This document shows positions 1 through 5,676 of a stretch of 6,708 bases of DNA, piece by piece. A model generated the notes under the pieces. It saw only the letters and a list, made by a program, of their open reading frames with translations. It searched no databases and was not told where the DNA came from. Position 1 is the stretch's first letter; every line of letters starts with the position of its first letter. Origin of the DNA: Actinomycetota bacterium (GTDB lineage: Bacteria; Actinomycetota; Geothermincolia; Fen-727; JAQURN01); the NCBI GenBank assembly GCA_028715585.1, contig JAQURN010000075.1, positions 1 through 6,708 on the forward strand, given 5' to 3'. Both the position numbers and the translations under genes were made by a program.

Positions 1-400
1 TTCTCTTCTGCCCAAGAATGTAGGTTAGAAAGCCGATACCTATCAGGGGGAGGGAAAAAGCCGCAACGGGAAAAGCAACTATCTGAGCGGTAATAGTGGT
101 TCCGATGTTCGCCCCGAATATAACAGGCACCGATTGGGTAAAGGTCATCAGCCCGGCATTCACAAAACCGACCAGCATTACTGTCGTGGCGCTCGAGCTT
201 TGTATGATGGCGGTAACCGCCGCCCCAACCAGCGTTCCCCTCACGCGGTTCTTTGTAAACCTTCCAATCATCTGGCGGAGGCGATTTCCGGCGGAAAGCT
301 GGAGCCCTTCGCTCAAAAGAAACATGCCATAGAGAAAAAGGCCAAGGCCCCCAATTAGCATGAGGACGCCAGACCAGATTGATGTCGCTTCGAGTTTCAC
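1..400 (-). CDS. Na+/phosphate cotransporter family protein (NptA/YjbB-like), C-terminal part outside the window
   Basis: Integral membrane protein of the Na/Pi cotransporter II family, expected to move phosphate with sodium across the cytoplasmic membrane. Only the first 133 residues are present, because the gene runs leftwards off base 1; family members are usually several hundred residues, often with a PhoU-like C-terminal domain that cannot be seen here. Visible signs are a glycine-rich first membrane segment at about residues 11-30 (GGLGLFLYGM), the family signature QSSSATT at residues 67-73 followed by a hydrophobic run, GANIGTT at 96-102, and another hydrophobic segment at about 108-130. 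The GTG at 400-398 is chosen as start because an in-frame TAG lies four codons upstream and it gives the usual short leader before the first membrane segment. An internal ATG at residue 14 would cut into that segment. It has no obvious tie to the sugar genes; some bacterial members transport little phosphate, so the substrate is inferred from the family. Confidence 0.9.
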   Translation of the reverse strand, partial: MKLEATSIWSGVLMLIGGLGLFLYGMFLLSEGLQLSAGNRLRQMIGRFTKNRVRGTLVGAAVTAIIQSSSATTVMLVGFVNAGLMTFTQSVPVIFGANIGTTITAQIVAFPVAAFSLPLIGIGFLTYILGQKR

Positions 401-419
401 CTGCCCGCCCTAATCGTAT

Positions 420-466
420 CGAACCGTCAAATTCCTACAGCAGCCTGCAGGATTGTATTCGGTTCG
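420..466. repeat. Nested inverted repeat in the gap upstream of the Na/Pi transporter gene
   Basis: An outer perfect 7-bp inverted repeat, CGAACCG at 420-426 and CGGTTCG at 460-466, encloses an inner hairpin, TCCTACAG at 433-440 and CTGCAGGA at 445-452 with loop CAGC. Read as minus-strand RNA the inner stem pairs over all 8 bp with one G-U wobble; as plus-strand RNA it has an A-C mismatch, which favours a role in minus-strand transcripts. Only a short ATTTG follows the inner stem on the minus strand, so it is a poor intrinsic terminator. It could be an operator, a leader structure or a small dispersed repeat. Confidence 0.5.
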
Positions 467-480
467 GGAACTTCAAGCAA
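452..480 (-). promoter_or_regulatory. Possible sigma70-type promoter for the Na/Pi transporter gene
   Basis: On the minus strand, TTGCTT (480-475) is followed after 17 bases by TACAAT (457-452), a good -10 match with a weak -35. Transcription would start near 445, about 45 bases before the GTG start. The -10 box touches the inner arm of the nested inverted repeat, and one outer arm lies in the spacer, so the palindrome could act as an operator. This is prediction by eye only. Confidence 0.25.
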
Positions 481-509
481 GTGGGTCAAACCAAAAAATC
501 AAATGGACT

Positions 510-1229
510 CTATATTCCATGTTGCGAAGCGGTCTTTATAGGGCGGGCAGGCACTCCAACATAGGTCGCCTTATCTGGAACATCCCCCGTGACCACCGCC
601 CCAGCGCCAACGATGGCGCCCTCCCCAATCACCACTCCAGGCAGGAGGGTGGAGTTCGAGCCGATGGCGGCTCCCTTCTTCACGTATGGACCTTTATATT
701 CCACATTTTTTGTTCCCATGTACTTGTCATTTGCCGTGCAAACCCCGGCACCAAAGAAGACATCCTCCTCTACCACCATGTCCCCCATGAGGTGGCACGC
801 CGTCTGCACCCTCGACCTTTGACCTATGCGGCAGTTTTGCTCCATGGTTACCGCGCGCCCAATTATCGCCTCCGCGCAAATCCGTGAGCCCTCCCTTATG
901 CCAGCAAGGTCGGCAACCATCGCGCGGAGTCCTATGTGGGTGCCCGCGTATATGACGACCCCCGCTCCTATGATAGCTCCGTCCTCGATAACGAGAGGAG
1001 GCTGAATTTCCGCTTTTCTCTTGCTAGCCTTTGCGGAAAGTGGCTGCTTGCCGAGCACAGACATATCGCCCACTGTGACCGAATCCCCGATGTGGGTGCC
1101 GGCTTTTATGACGGTAGAATTCCCTATTTCACACCCGTCTCCAATTATCACCTCGTCCTCGATGACCACGTTGCGGCCAACTTTCGTGGCTTTCCCAATC
1201 CTGGCAGTTTCAGAAATGAACTCACACAT
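510..1229 (-). CDS. Hexapeptide-repeat (left-handed beta-helix) acyltransferase, probable nucleotide-sugar N-acetyltransferase
   Basis: Predicted cytoplasmic acyl-CoA-dependent transferase of 239 residues. Almost the whole chain consists of I/V-G-x-x-x-x hexapeptide turns, which build a left-handed beta-helix that normally trimerises. Turns run from about residue 10 to 60, stop at a loop (about 59-79, beginning LGKQPL) and resume at 80-164. The segment VCTANDKY at 163-170 and the final block at 182-232 (KKGAAIG, VVIGEGAIVGAGAVVT, VGVPARPI) resemble WbpD/WlbB, which acetylate the 3-amino group of UDP-2-acetamido-3-amino-glucuronate. At 239 residues it is longer than WbpD (about 190), the extra length being N-terminal helix turns. 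A 3-N-acetyltransferase role is inferred from the dehydrogenase, oxidoreductase and aminotransferase genes across the divergent gap. O-acetyltransfer, or a different acyl donor, is possible. The ATG at 1229 is chosen over the in-frame TTG at 1244 because a strong Shine-Dalgarno sits between them. Confidence 0.85.
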   Translation of the reverse strand: MCEFISETARIGKATKVGRNVVIEDEVIIGDGCEIGNSTVIKAGTHIGDSVTVGDMSVLGKQPLSAKASKRKAEIQPPLVIEDGAIIGAGVVIYAGTHIGLRAMVADLAGIREGSRICAEAIIGRAVTMEQNCRIGQRSRVQTACHLMGDMVVEEDVFFGAGVCTANDKYMGTKNVEYKGPYVKKGAAIGSNSTLLPGVVIGEGAIVGAGAVVTGDVPDKATYVGVPARPIKTASQHGI

Positions 1230-1234
1230 GAAAG

Positions 1235-1242
1235 CCTCCCCC
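1235..1242 (-). promoter_or_regulatory. Ribosome binding site deciding the acyltransferase start
   Basis: Minus-strand GGGGGAGG lies 5 bases before the ATG at 1229. It would fall inside the coding sequence if the upstream TTG at 1244 were used, so the ATG is the likely start and the five extra residues of the longer frame are not translated. Confidence 0.7.
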
Positions 1243-1317
1243 AAATTTGCGAATCACCTTTTGAAAATCGCCTCCCCAAGAAAAATGGTTGAAGCCCAGC
1301 CCAAACACGAATTTCTC

Positions 1318-1326
1318 TGGTAAAAT
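1318..1326 (+). promoter_or_regulatory. Candidate extended -10 promoter for the plus-strand operon
   Basis: The plus strand reads TGGTAAAAT, that is TG-n followed by TAAAAT, a five-of-six match to the -10 consensus with the extended TG. No good -35 lies 16-18 bases upstream, which is tolerated in extended -10 promoters. Transcription would begin near 1333. A second -10-like box, TATAAC at 1341-1346, lies just downstream. On the minus strand TATAGT (1344-1339) could serve the divergent acyltransferase, but it too lacks a -35. Confidence 0.3.
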
Positions 1327-1406
1327 CCCGATACAAAAACTATAACCTTTCCGATGAAGCAATGGGATGCAGAATATCAAAAATCCTCGGGTATTCACTT
1401 CGGTAC

Positions 1407-1413
1407 AAGGGAG
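1407..1413 (+). promoter_or_regulatory. Ribosome binding site supporting a TTG start at 1421
   Basis: AAGGGAG, containing GGAG, ends 7 bases before TTG at 1421, an ideal spacing. The upstream in-frame ATG at 1367 has no comparable motif in front of it. Confidence 0.5.
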
Positions 1414-1420
1414 ACAACGA

Positions 1421-2338
1421 TTGCAGGGAAATGACACCGAGCGGGAAAGGGAACCAGAAGTATCGGTGGTAATCATTACGGTCGGTAGAGAAAACACCTA
1501 CAAGCTCGTTCCCTTGGTTCTCGAACAGAAAACCTCATTCGATTTCGAAGTCCTACTCATCGTGAATGGACCCATTGATGAAAAGAGGCTTAAAAACGAA
1601 GCGGTGCGCATAGTGAAAGAGAAATCGGGTCTGGGGATTCCCTACTATCGCAATCGCGGGACGGAAGAGGCGCGCGGCAGGGTAATCGTCTATATCGACG
1701 ATGACGAGACCCCGATGGATGAAAACTGGCTAGAAAAAATAGCCTTGCCAGTTGTCTCCGGCGAGGAAAAAGTGGCGGTATCTGGATATTATGTCCCGCT
1801 CGGGCAAGGCTTTTTTTCAGACCTCGTAAGCATGCTCGGCTACCCAGGAGGCGGCTCCTTAGGCTGGAGGGCAATATGCAAGGTGGATGAAAATGGTTAT
1901 ACAGATAAGTTCCCAAGCGGAAATTGCGCGATAGAGAAATCACTGCTCGAAGAAGTGGGCGGCTTTCACCCTTCTCTAACCATTGGCACAGAAGATGTTT
2001 ATCTCGGTGAGCAATTCCTAGAAAGAGGAGTTCGGATGCTTTACGTGGAGGAGGCAACAGTTTACCACGAGCCGAGAAAAGGCTTCCGCGAATTTATGCG
2101 TTGGCAATTTGGGCGAGGGCGCGCAATGTACGATTTGAGAAAACTCAAAAAATTCAGTGATTTTCAAAGGCCAGCCGTGTCGGAACGCCTCGTAAGAACC
2201 TACAATGTTCTCAAGGATACCTTCCCGAGCAGCAAGTTTCTCCCCATGTGTGGTATTTTCTTCCTGGAATACTTCCTGCACGGCATAGGTTACATGGCTC
2301 AGTGGTTCAAGCGTTCTTTTATAGAGAAAAGCGAGTGA
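1421..2338 (+). CDS. Family 2 glycosyltransferase (GT-A fold) with a C-terminal hydrophobic segment
   Basis: Predicted inverting glycosyltransferase that transfers a sugar from a nucleotide-sugar donor, probably at the inner face of the membrane. Numbered from the TTG start (305 residues), the GT-A fold opens at about 14-23 (VSVVIITVGR). The metal/nucleotide-binding acidic cluster is YIDDDETP at 91-98. Acceptor-side features follow: SGNCAIEK at about 166-173, GGF at 180-182, TEDVYLGEQF with the likely catalytic ED at about 191-192, and YHEPRKGFREFMRWQFGRGRA at about 215-235. A hydrophobic stretch at about 275-298 may anchor it to the membrane. Start choice: the in-frame ATG at 1367 would add 18 residues that look unlike the family and lacks a Shine-Dalgarno, whereas the TTG at 1421 has a well-spaced one, and two later genes in this operon also begin with TTG. 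Donor and acceptor cannot be read from sequence. It ends 6 bases before the next glycosyltransferase gene. Confidence 0.85.
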   Translation: MQGNDTEREREPEVSVVIITVGRENTYKLVPLVLEQKTSFDFEVLLIVNGPIDEKRLKNEAVRIVKEKSGLGIPYYRNRGTEEARGRVIVYIDDDETPMDENWLEKIALPVVSGEEKVAVSGYYVPLGQGFFSDLVSMLGYPGGGSLGWRAICKVDENGYTDKFPSGNCAIEKSLLEEVGGFHPSLTIGTEDVYLGEQFLERGVRMLYVEEATVYHEPRKGFREFMRWQFGRGRAMYDLRKLKKFSDFQRPAVSERLVRTYNVLKDTFPSSKFLPMCGIFFLEYFLHGIGYMAQWFKRSFIEKSE

Positions 2339-2344
2339 AATCCC

Positions 2345-3211
2345 TTGAAAGCAGATAAAGTAAGCATCGTAATTCCAGTTTATAACGAAGAAGAAGCTAT
2401 CGCCAGTGACCTCAAAACCATCAAAGGGGCAATGGATAAATCGGGCAGGGATTATGAGGTAATCGTGGTAGATGACGCTTCGACTGATTCTACCCCCGAT
2501 GTCCTTGCCTCTTTCGACTGGATAAAAATCATACGCCACCGCCGTAACAGAGGTGGAGGATTCGCGAGAAACACGGGGATAAAGGGCGCAACAGGCGATG
2601 TGATTGTGGTAACCGACGGCGATGGAACCTACCCGAACCAAGACATCCCAAAGCTCCTTGACTTTATGGAGGAAAACGACCTCGACATGGCGGTTGGAGC
2701 AAGAAAAAAAGAAGCTGGCACGCTTAAATTCTTGAGGACCCCCGCGAAGTGGTTGATAAGAAAGATTGCGGAATTGATGTCTGGTTTTAAGATACCTGAC
2801 CTGAACTCGGGCTTTAGGGCTTTCAAAAAAGATGTCTTCATGAAATACATGGACATCCTTCCATGGGGACATTCCTGGGTATCAACCATAACCCTTGCAA
2901 TGCTTTCGGATGGATACGAGGTTGATTTTATGCCCATCGATTACTACAAGCGCAAAGGCAAATCCACCTTCCATCCTATAAAAGATACTTCGAGCTACCT
3001 TACCCTCGTTGTAAGGACAATAACTTGGTTTAATCCTTTGAAAGTGTTCATACCGCCAGCGCTTATTATTGGCATTCTTGGCTTGTGGCGCCTCATAGAG
3101 GACATCATCCGCTGGGATATGAGAACCGCGACCGTGGTCTTAGTTCTTGCCGCCATTCAGATAGCGTCAATAGGCCTGCTCGCCGACCTCATCGCGAAAA
3201 GGGGAAAATAG
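2345..3211 (+). CDS. DPM1-like family 2 glycosyltransferase with two C-terminal membrane segments
   Basis: 288-residue glycosyltransferase resembling dolichyl/polyprenyl-phosphate mannosyl- or glucosyltransferases, which load a sugar from a nucleotide donor onto a polyprenyl phosphate at the cytoplasmic membrane. The GT-A domain begins with VSIVIPVYNEEEAI (6-19); VVDDASTDST is at 41-50, the RNRGGGFARNTGI loop at 67-79, the DxD site DGDGTYP at 91-97, and the acceptor-site motif DLNSGFRAF at 152-160. Two hydrophobic segments close the protein, at about 233-250 and 262-282. It starts with TTG, 6 bases after the previous stop and with only a weak GAG upstream, so translation is probably coupled to the preceding gene. 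No better start is visible before the conserved VSIVIP strand. The architecture suggests it makes a lipid-linked monosaccharide or starts a lipid-linked glycan; the sugar is unknown. A processive glycosyltransferase is less likely given the short C-terminus. Confidence 0.88.
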   Translation: MKADKVSIVIPVYNEEEAIASDLKTIKGAMDKSGRDYEVIVVDDASTDSTPDVLASFDWIKIIRHRRNRGGGFARNTGIKGATGDVIVVTDGDGTYPNQDIPKLLDFMEENDLDMAVGARKKEAGTLKFLRTPAKWLIRKIAELMSGFKIPDLNSGFRAFKKDVFMKYMDILPWGHSWVSTITLAMLSDGYEVDFMPIDYYKRKGKSTFHPIKDTSSYLTLVVRTITWFNPLKVFIPPALIIGILGLWRLIEDIIRWDMRTATVVLVLAAIQIASIGLLADLIAKRGK

Positions 3212-3249
3212 AAAAACCAGAGAAAGGATGGTTTTCCTACCGGACATGG

Positions 3250-3267
3250 GGCTTCTATAAAGAAGCC
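3250..3267 (+). other. Perfect hairpin in the 103-base gap within the operon
   Basis: GGCTTCT (3250-3256), loop ATAA, AGAAGCC (3261-3267): a perfect 7-bp stem. No U-tract follows (the next bases are ACCGAGG), so it is not a normal intrinsic terminator. It lies in the only sizeable gap of the plus-strand operon, between the second glycosyltransferase and the dehydrogenase, and could be an RNA processing or stability element. Nothing else supported is seen in 3212-3314 apart from the AGGAG ribosome site at 3307-3311. Confidence 0.4.
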
Positions 3268-3314
3268 ACCGAGGTGCGGCGCGATTCCATTACCCAAGGT
3301 AAAGAGAGGAGCAC

Positions 3315-4571
3315 ATGCAGGAAGTTAGCTTGAGGGAAAAAATCGAAACACACACTGCCACGGTGGCGGTAGTAGGGCTTGGGTACGTAGGAACTCCCCT
3401 CGCGAAGCTCGCTTTAGAAAGTGGTTTTAGCGTAATCGGCATAGACCCACTCAAAAAGAACACACCAGAGGCTTTGAATAGTTTCCCCCATTTCAGATTC
3501 GAAAGAAACTACAAAGCAGTAAGCCGTTCCAACTTGGTCATAATATGCGTGCCAACGCCGATTACGGCAAACGAAGTGCCGGATTTGAGCTATCTAGAGA
3601 CAGCAATAGATGGGGTTTCCAAGAATTTCTTCGCCGAAGACCACGTTATTCCAAAACTGCTCATCTTAGAGAGCACTTCATTCCCAGGCACCACCAGAGA
3701 GATGATGCTTCCCGCCCTCGAAAACAGGGGGCTCGAGCAAGGCAAAGATTTCTTCCTTTGTTACGTGCCTGAAAGAATAGACCCAGGACCTCAAGGGATG
3801 GAAGCTGGAAGAATTCCACGCGTGGTAGGGGGAATAGACAAAATCTCGACGAGCCTCGGGGCAAGTTTTTATGCATCCCTCGGCTGCCAGGTGCATGAAG
3901 TTTCGCGCCCCGAAATAGCCGAGATGAGCAAAATACTCGAAAACGTGTTCAGGGCAGTAAACATCGCCCTTGTGAACGAACTTTCGCTACTCTGCCGAAG
4001 AATGGGCATTAATATCTGGGAGGTCGTAGAAGCCGCAGCGACCAAACCTTTTGGATTCATGCCTTTCAAACCAGGTCCAGGCATGGGAGGGCATTGTATC
4101 CCAGTGGATCCTTTTTACCTCTCATGGAGAGCAAAGCAGTTTGGCTTCTATACTGAATTCATAGAGCTTGCGGGAAAAATCAACAGGAGCATGCCTTACC
4201 ACGTGGTGGAATGGATTTCCGAAGCGCTAAACTCGAAGGGAAAGGCTGCAAAGGGGTCCAACGTACTTATTGTCGGAGCGGCATACAAAGAAGATGTCTC
4301 CGACACAAGGGAGTCTCCAGCAATTAAAGTGATGGAGCTTTTAGAGAAAGGGGGAGCAAACGTCTCCTATCACGACCCATACGTTGAAACCCTTAAGGTG
4401 GCAGGAAAGGAATATAAATCCAGAGAGCTTACTCCGGAGGCTATACGAGATGCCGACTGCGTAGTAATCATGACCGCGCATCGAGCAATCGATTTCAGAA
4501 TGCTTCTGGGGGCAAATACGCCTGTGGTTGATACCAGAAACGCGCTCGGAGCTCTTAGGAAACGCAAATGA
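3315..4571 (+). CDS. wbpA: Nucleotide-sugar 6-dehydrogenase, WbpA type (UDP-N-acetylglucosamine 6-dehydrogenase)
   Basis: 418-residue member of the UDP-glucose/GDP-mannose dehydrogenase family. It oxidises C6 of a UDP-HexNAc to the carboxylate with two NAD+, in the cytoplasm. The N-terminal Rossmann loop is VVGLGYVGTPLA (19-30), with ICVPTP at 77-82 and YVPERIDPG at 150-158, including the conserved Glu153. The central helix domain has EMSKILENVFRAVNIAL at 203-219, with Lys206 and Asn210. The active-site block is PGPGMGGHCIPVDPFYL (253-269), nucleophile Cys261. The C-terminal UDP-binding domain carries GAAYKEDVSDTRESPA (321-336). The ATKPFGFMPF run (242-251) before the active site is typical of the WbpA/TviB UDP-GlcNAc branch rather than UDP-glucose dehydrogenases, so the product is expected to be UDP-GlcNAcA. 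The ATG start has AGGAG three bases upstream. Two downstream neighbours fit the next steps. A UDP-ManNAc dehydrogenase (WecC-like) is the main alternative. Confidence 0.88.
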   Translation: MQEVSLREKIETHTATVAVVGLGYVGTPLAKLALESGFSVIGIDPLKKNTPEALNSFPHFRFERNYKAVSRSNLVIICVPTPITANEVPDLSYLETAIDGVSKNFFAEDHVIPKLLILESTSFPGTTREMMLPALENRGLEQGKDFFLCYVPERIDPGPQGMEAGRIPRVVGGIDKISTSLGASFYASLGCQVHEVSRPEIAEMSKILENVFRAVNIALVNELSLLCRRMGINIWEVVEAAATKPFGFMPFKPGPGMGGHCIPVDPFYLSWRAKQFGFYTEFIELAGKINRSMPYHVVEWISEALNSKGKAAKGSNVLIVGAAYKEDVSDTRESPAIKVMELLEKGGANVSYHDPYVETLKVAGKEYKSRELTPEAIRDADCVVIMTAHRAIDFRMLLGANTPVVDTRNALGALRKRK

Positions 4572-4576
4572 GGAGG
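4571..4576 (+). promoter_or_regulatory. Consensus AGGAGG ribosome binding site deciding a TTG start
   Basis: AGGAGG starts on the last base of the dehydrogenase stop codon (TGA, 4569-4571) and lies 4 bases before TTG at 4581. There is no ATG or GTG nearby, so TTG is the start of the oxidoreductase, and the two genes are likely translationally coupled. Confidence 0.75.
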
Positions 4577-4580
4577 AAAT

Positions 4581-5636
4581 TTGCAAGAAAAACCAACCGT
4601 AATCGGAATACTGGGCTACGGCTATTGGGGACCAAACCTCGCTAGAAACTTCCTTTCCTTGAAAAACGCGAAAGTCAAATATATCTGCGACTCGAACCCA
4701 ACAAGGCTTGATGAAGCAATGGAAAAATGCCCTGGCGTGTCGCTCGTGGATGAGCCAGATGTCCTCTTCGAAGACAACGAAGTTGACGCGGTAGTGATAG
4801 CCTCGTCCGCGGTTACCCACCACAGCCTCAGCCGCGCCGCCCTCAAAGCCGGAAAACACGTTTTCGTCGAAAAGCCCATATGCACCAGGGTGAGCGATGG
4901 GGAGGAGCTCGTCCGTCTCGCGGAAACAAACCATCTCACACTCATGGTGGGGCACCTCATGATGTACCACCCCGCGGTGTGCTACATGAAAGATTACCTT
5001 TCCTCTGGAAAAGCCGGAGAAATCCTTTATGCCTACTCCAGGAGATTGAATCTGGGAAGGGTTCGCGCCGAGGAAAACTGCCTTTGGAGCCTCTGCCCCC
5101 ACGACATCTCGGTCATAATCCATCTCTTCAACGAGGAGCCTGAGACGGTCATCGCAAAAGGCGCGTCTTTTCTACACGAAGGCATCGAAGACGTGGCATT
5201 TGTTACCATGTCCTTCCCAGGTGGAAAGATTGCGAACACGCACGTATCCTGGCTAGACCCTTCTAAAACCCGCTCCTTCACTGTAGTAGCCGACAGGCAG
5301 ATGCTCGTCCTTGACGACATGGGCGAGGAAAAACTGAGCATTTTCGACAAGAAAGCCTATCCGACGGTAAAGGATGTGGCAATTGGATATGAGGAAGAGG
5401 TAAAGCTTCATTTCGGAGAAAAAATCGTTCCCCACATCGAGATGGAGGAGCCACTCAAAATCGAGTGCGAGCACTTCCTCGATTGCATAAAGACGGGAGA
5501 AAAGCCTCTCACGGATGGAAGGCATGGGCTTTCGGTCCTCAGGGTTCTTTCCGCGGCTCAGAAATCCATGGAAGAGGGAGGAGCTCCCACTAAAATCGCT
5601 CAAGGCAACTCCTACCCATCGGACAGGGGAAATTAG
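4581..5636 (+). CDS. Gfo/Idh/MocA family oxidoreductase, probable nucleotide-sugar 3-dehydrogenase
   Basis: 351-residue NAD(P)-dependent oxidoreductase. The N-terminal Rossmann domain has GILGYGYWGPNLARNF (9-24), VVIASSAVTHH at 71-81 and the family signature GKHVFVEKP at 91-99, whose Lys98 is a catalytic residue in the family. The C-terminal alpha/beta domain has CPHDISVI at 172-179; His174 corresponds to the usual catalytic histidine. A conserved end segment, ECEHFLDCIKTGEKPLTDG (295-313), closes the fold. Placed directly between a UDP-GlcNAc 6-dehydrogenase and a DegT aminotransferase, it most likely oxidises the 3-OH of UDP-GlcNAcA to a 3-keto sugar, the WbpB/WlbA step. Its GYGYWGPN start differs from the GAAGY-type N-terminus I recall for classical WbpB/WlbA, so it probably belongs to another branch of the superfamily, and the 3-oxidase role rests on context. 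It begins with TTG behind a consensus AGGAGG. Confidence 0.85.
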   Translation: MQEKPTVIGILGYGYWGPNLARNFLSLKNAKVKYICDSNPTRLDEAMEKCPGVSLVDEPDVLFEDNEVDAVVIASSAVTHHSLSRAALKAGKHVFVEKPICTRVSDGEELVRLAETNHLTLMVGHLMMYHPAVCYMKDYLSSGKAGEILYAYSRRLNLGRVRAEENCLWSLCPHDISVIIHLFNEEPETVIAKGASFLHEGIEDVAFVTMSFPGGKIANTHVSWLDPSKTRSFTVVADRQMLVLDDMGEEKLSIFDKKAYPTVKDVAIGYEEEVKLHFGEKIVPHIEMEEPLKIECEHFLDCIKTGEKPLTDGRHGLSVLRVLSAAQKSMEEGGAPTKIAQGNSYPSDRGN

Positions 5637-5676
5637 CCTTGGCTGGAAACTTACTCGAGAAAGCAGAGCGTCTTTT

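Noticed and set aside
96..358. Two overlapping plus-strand frames of 78 and 74 codons at the left end
   Set aside because: The minus strand here encodes the QSSSATT and GANIGTT signatures of the Na/Pi transporter family; the plus frames have no features.
433..452. Inner hairpin as an intrinsic terminator of the acyltransferase gene
   Set aside because: The stem is followed by only ATTTG on the minus strand, without a run of U long enough for normal intrinsic termination.
1230..1244. TTG at 1244 as the start of the acyltransferase
   Set aside because: The strong GGGGGAGG site falls after it, directly in front of the ATG at 1229.
453..1292. Plus-strand open frames over the acyltransferase region
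   Set aside because: They are shadows of the minus-strand hexapeptide-repeat gene, whose regular six-residue repeat is unmistakable.
1367..1420. ATG at 1367 as the start of the first glycosyltransferase
   Set aside because: It has no Shine-Dalgarno and the 18 added residues do not look like the family's N-terminus. It remains possible and is only disfavoured.
2018..2872. Minus-strand open frame of 284 codons across the junction of the two glycosyltransferase genes
   Set aside because: It is antisense to two well-supported genes, spans their intergenic junction and its translation shows no recognisable motif.
3085..3333. Plus-strand 82-codon frame bridging the second glycosyltransferase and the dehydrogenase
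   Set aside because: It lies mostly in another frame inside the glycosyltransferase, is rich in Arg/Gly/Lys like frame-shifted sequence, and has no ribosome site.
4341..5123. Minus-strand open frame of 260 codons
   Set aside because: It is antisense to the end of the dehydrogenase and the start of the oxidoreductase; both sense frames carry complete family motifs, while this one has none.
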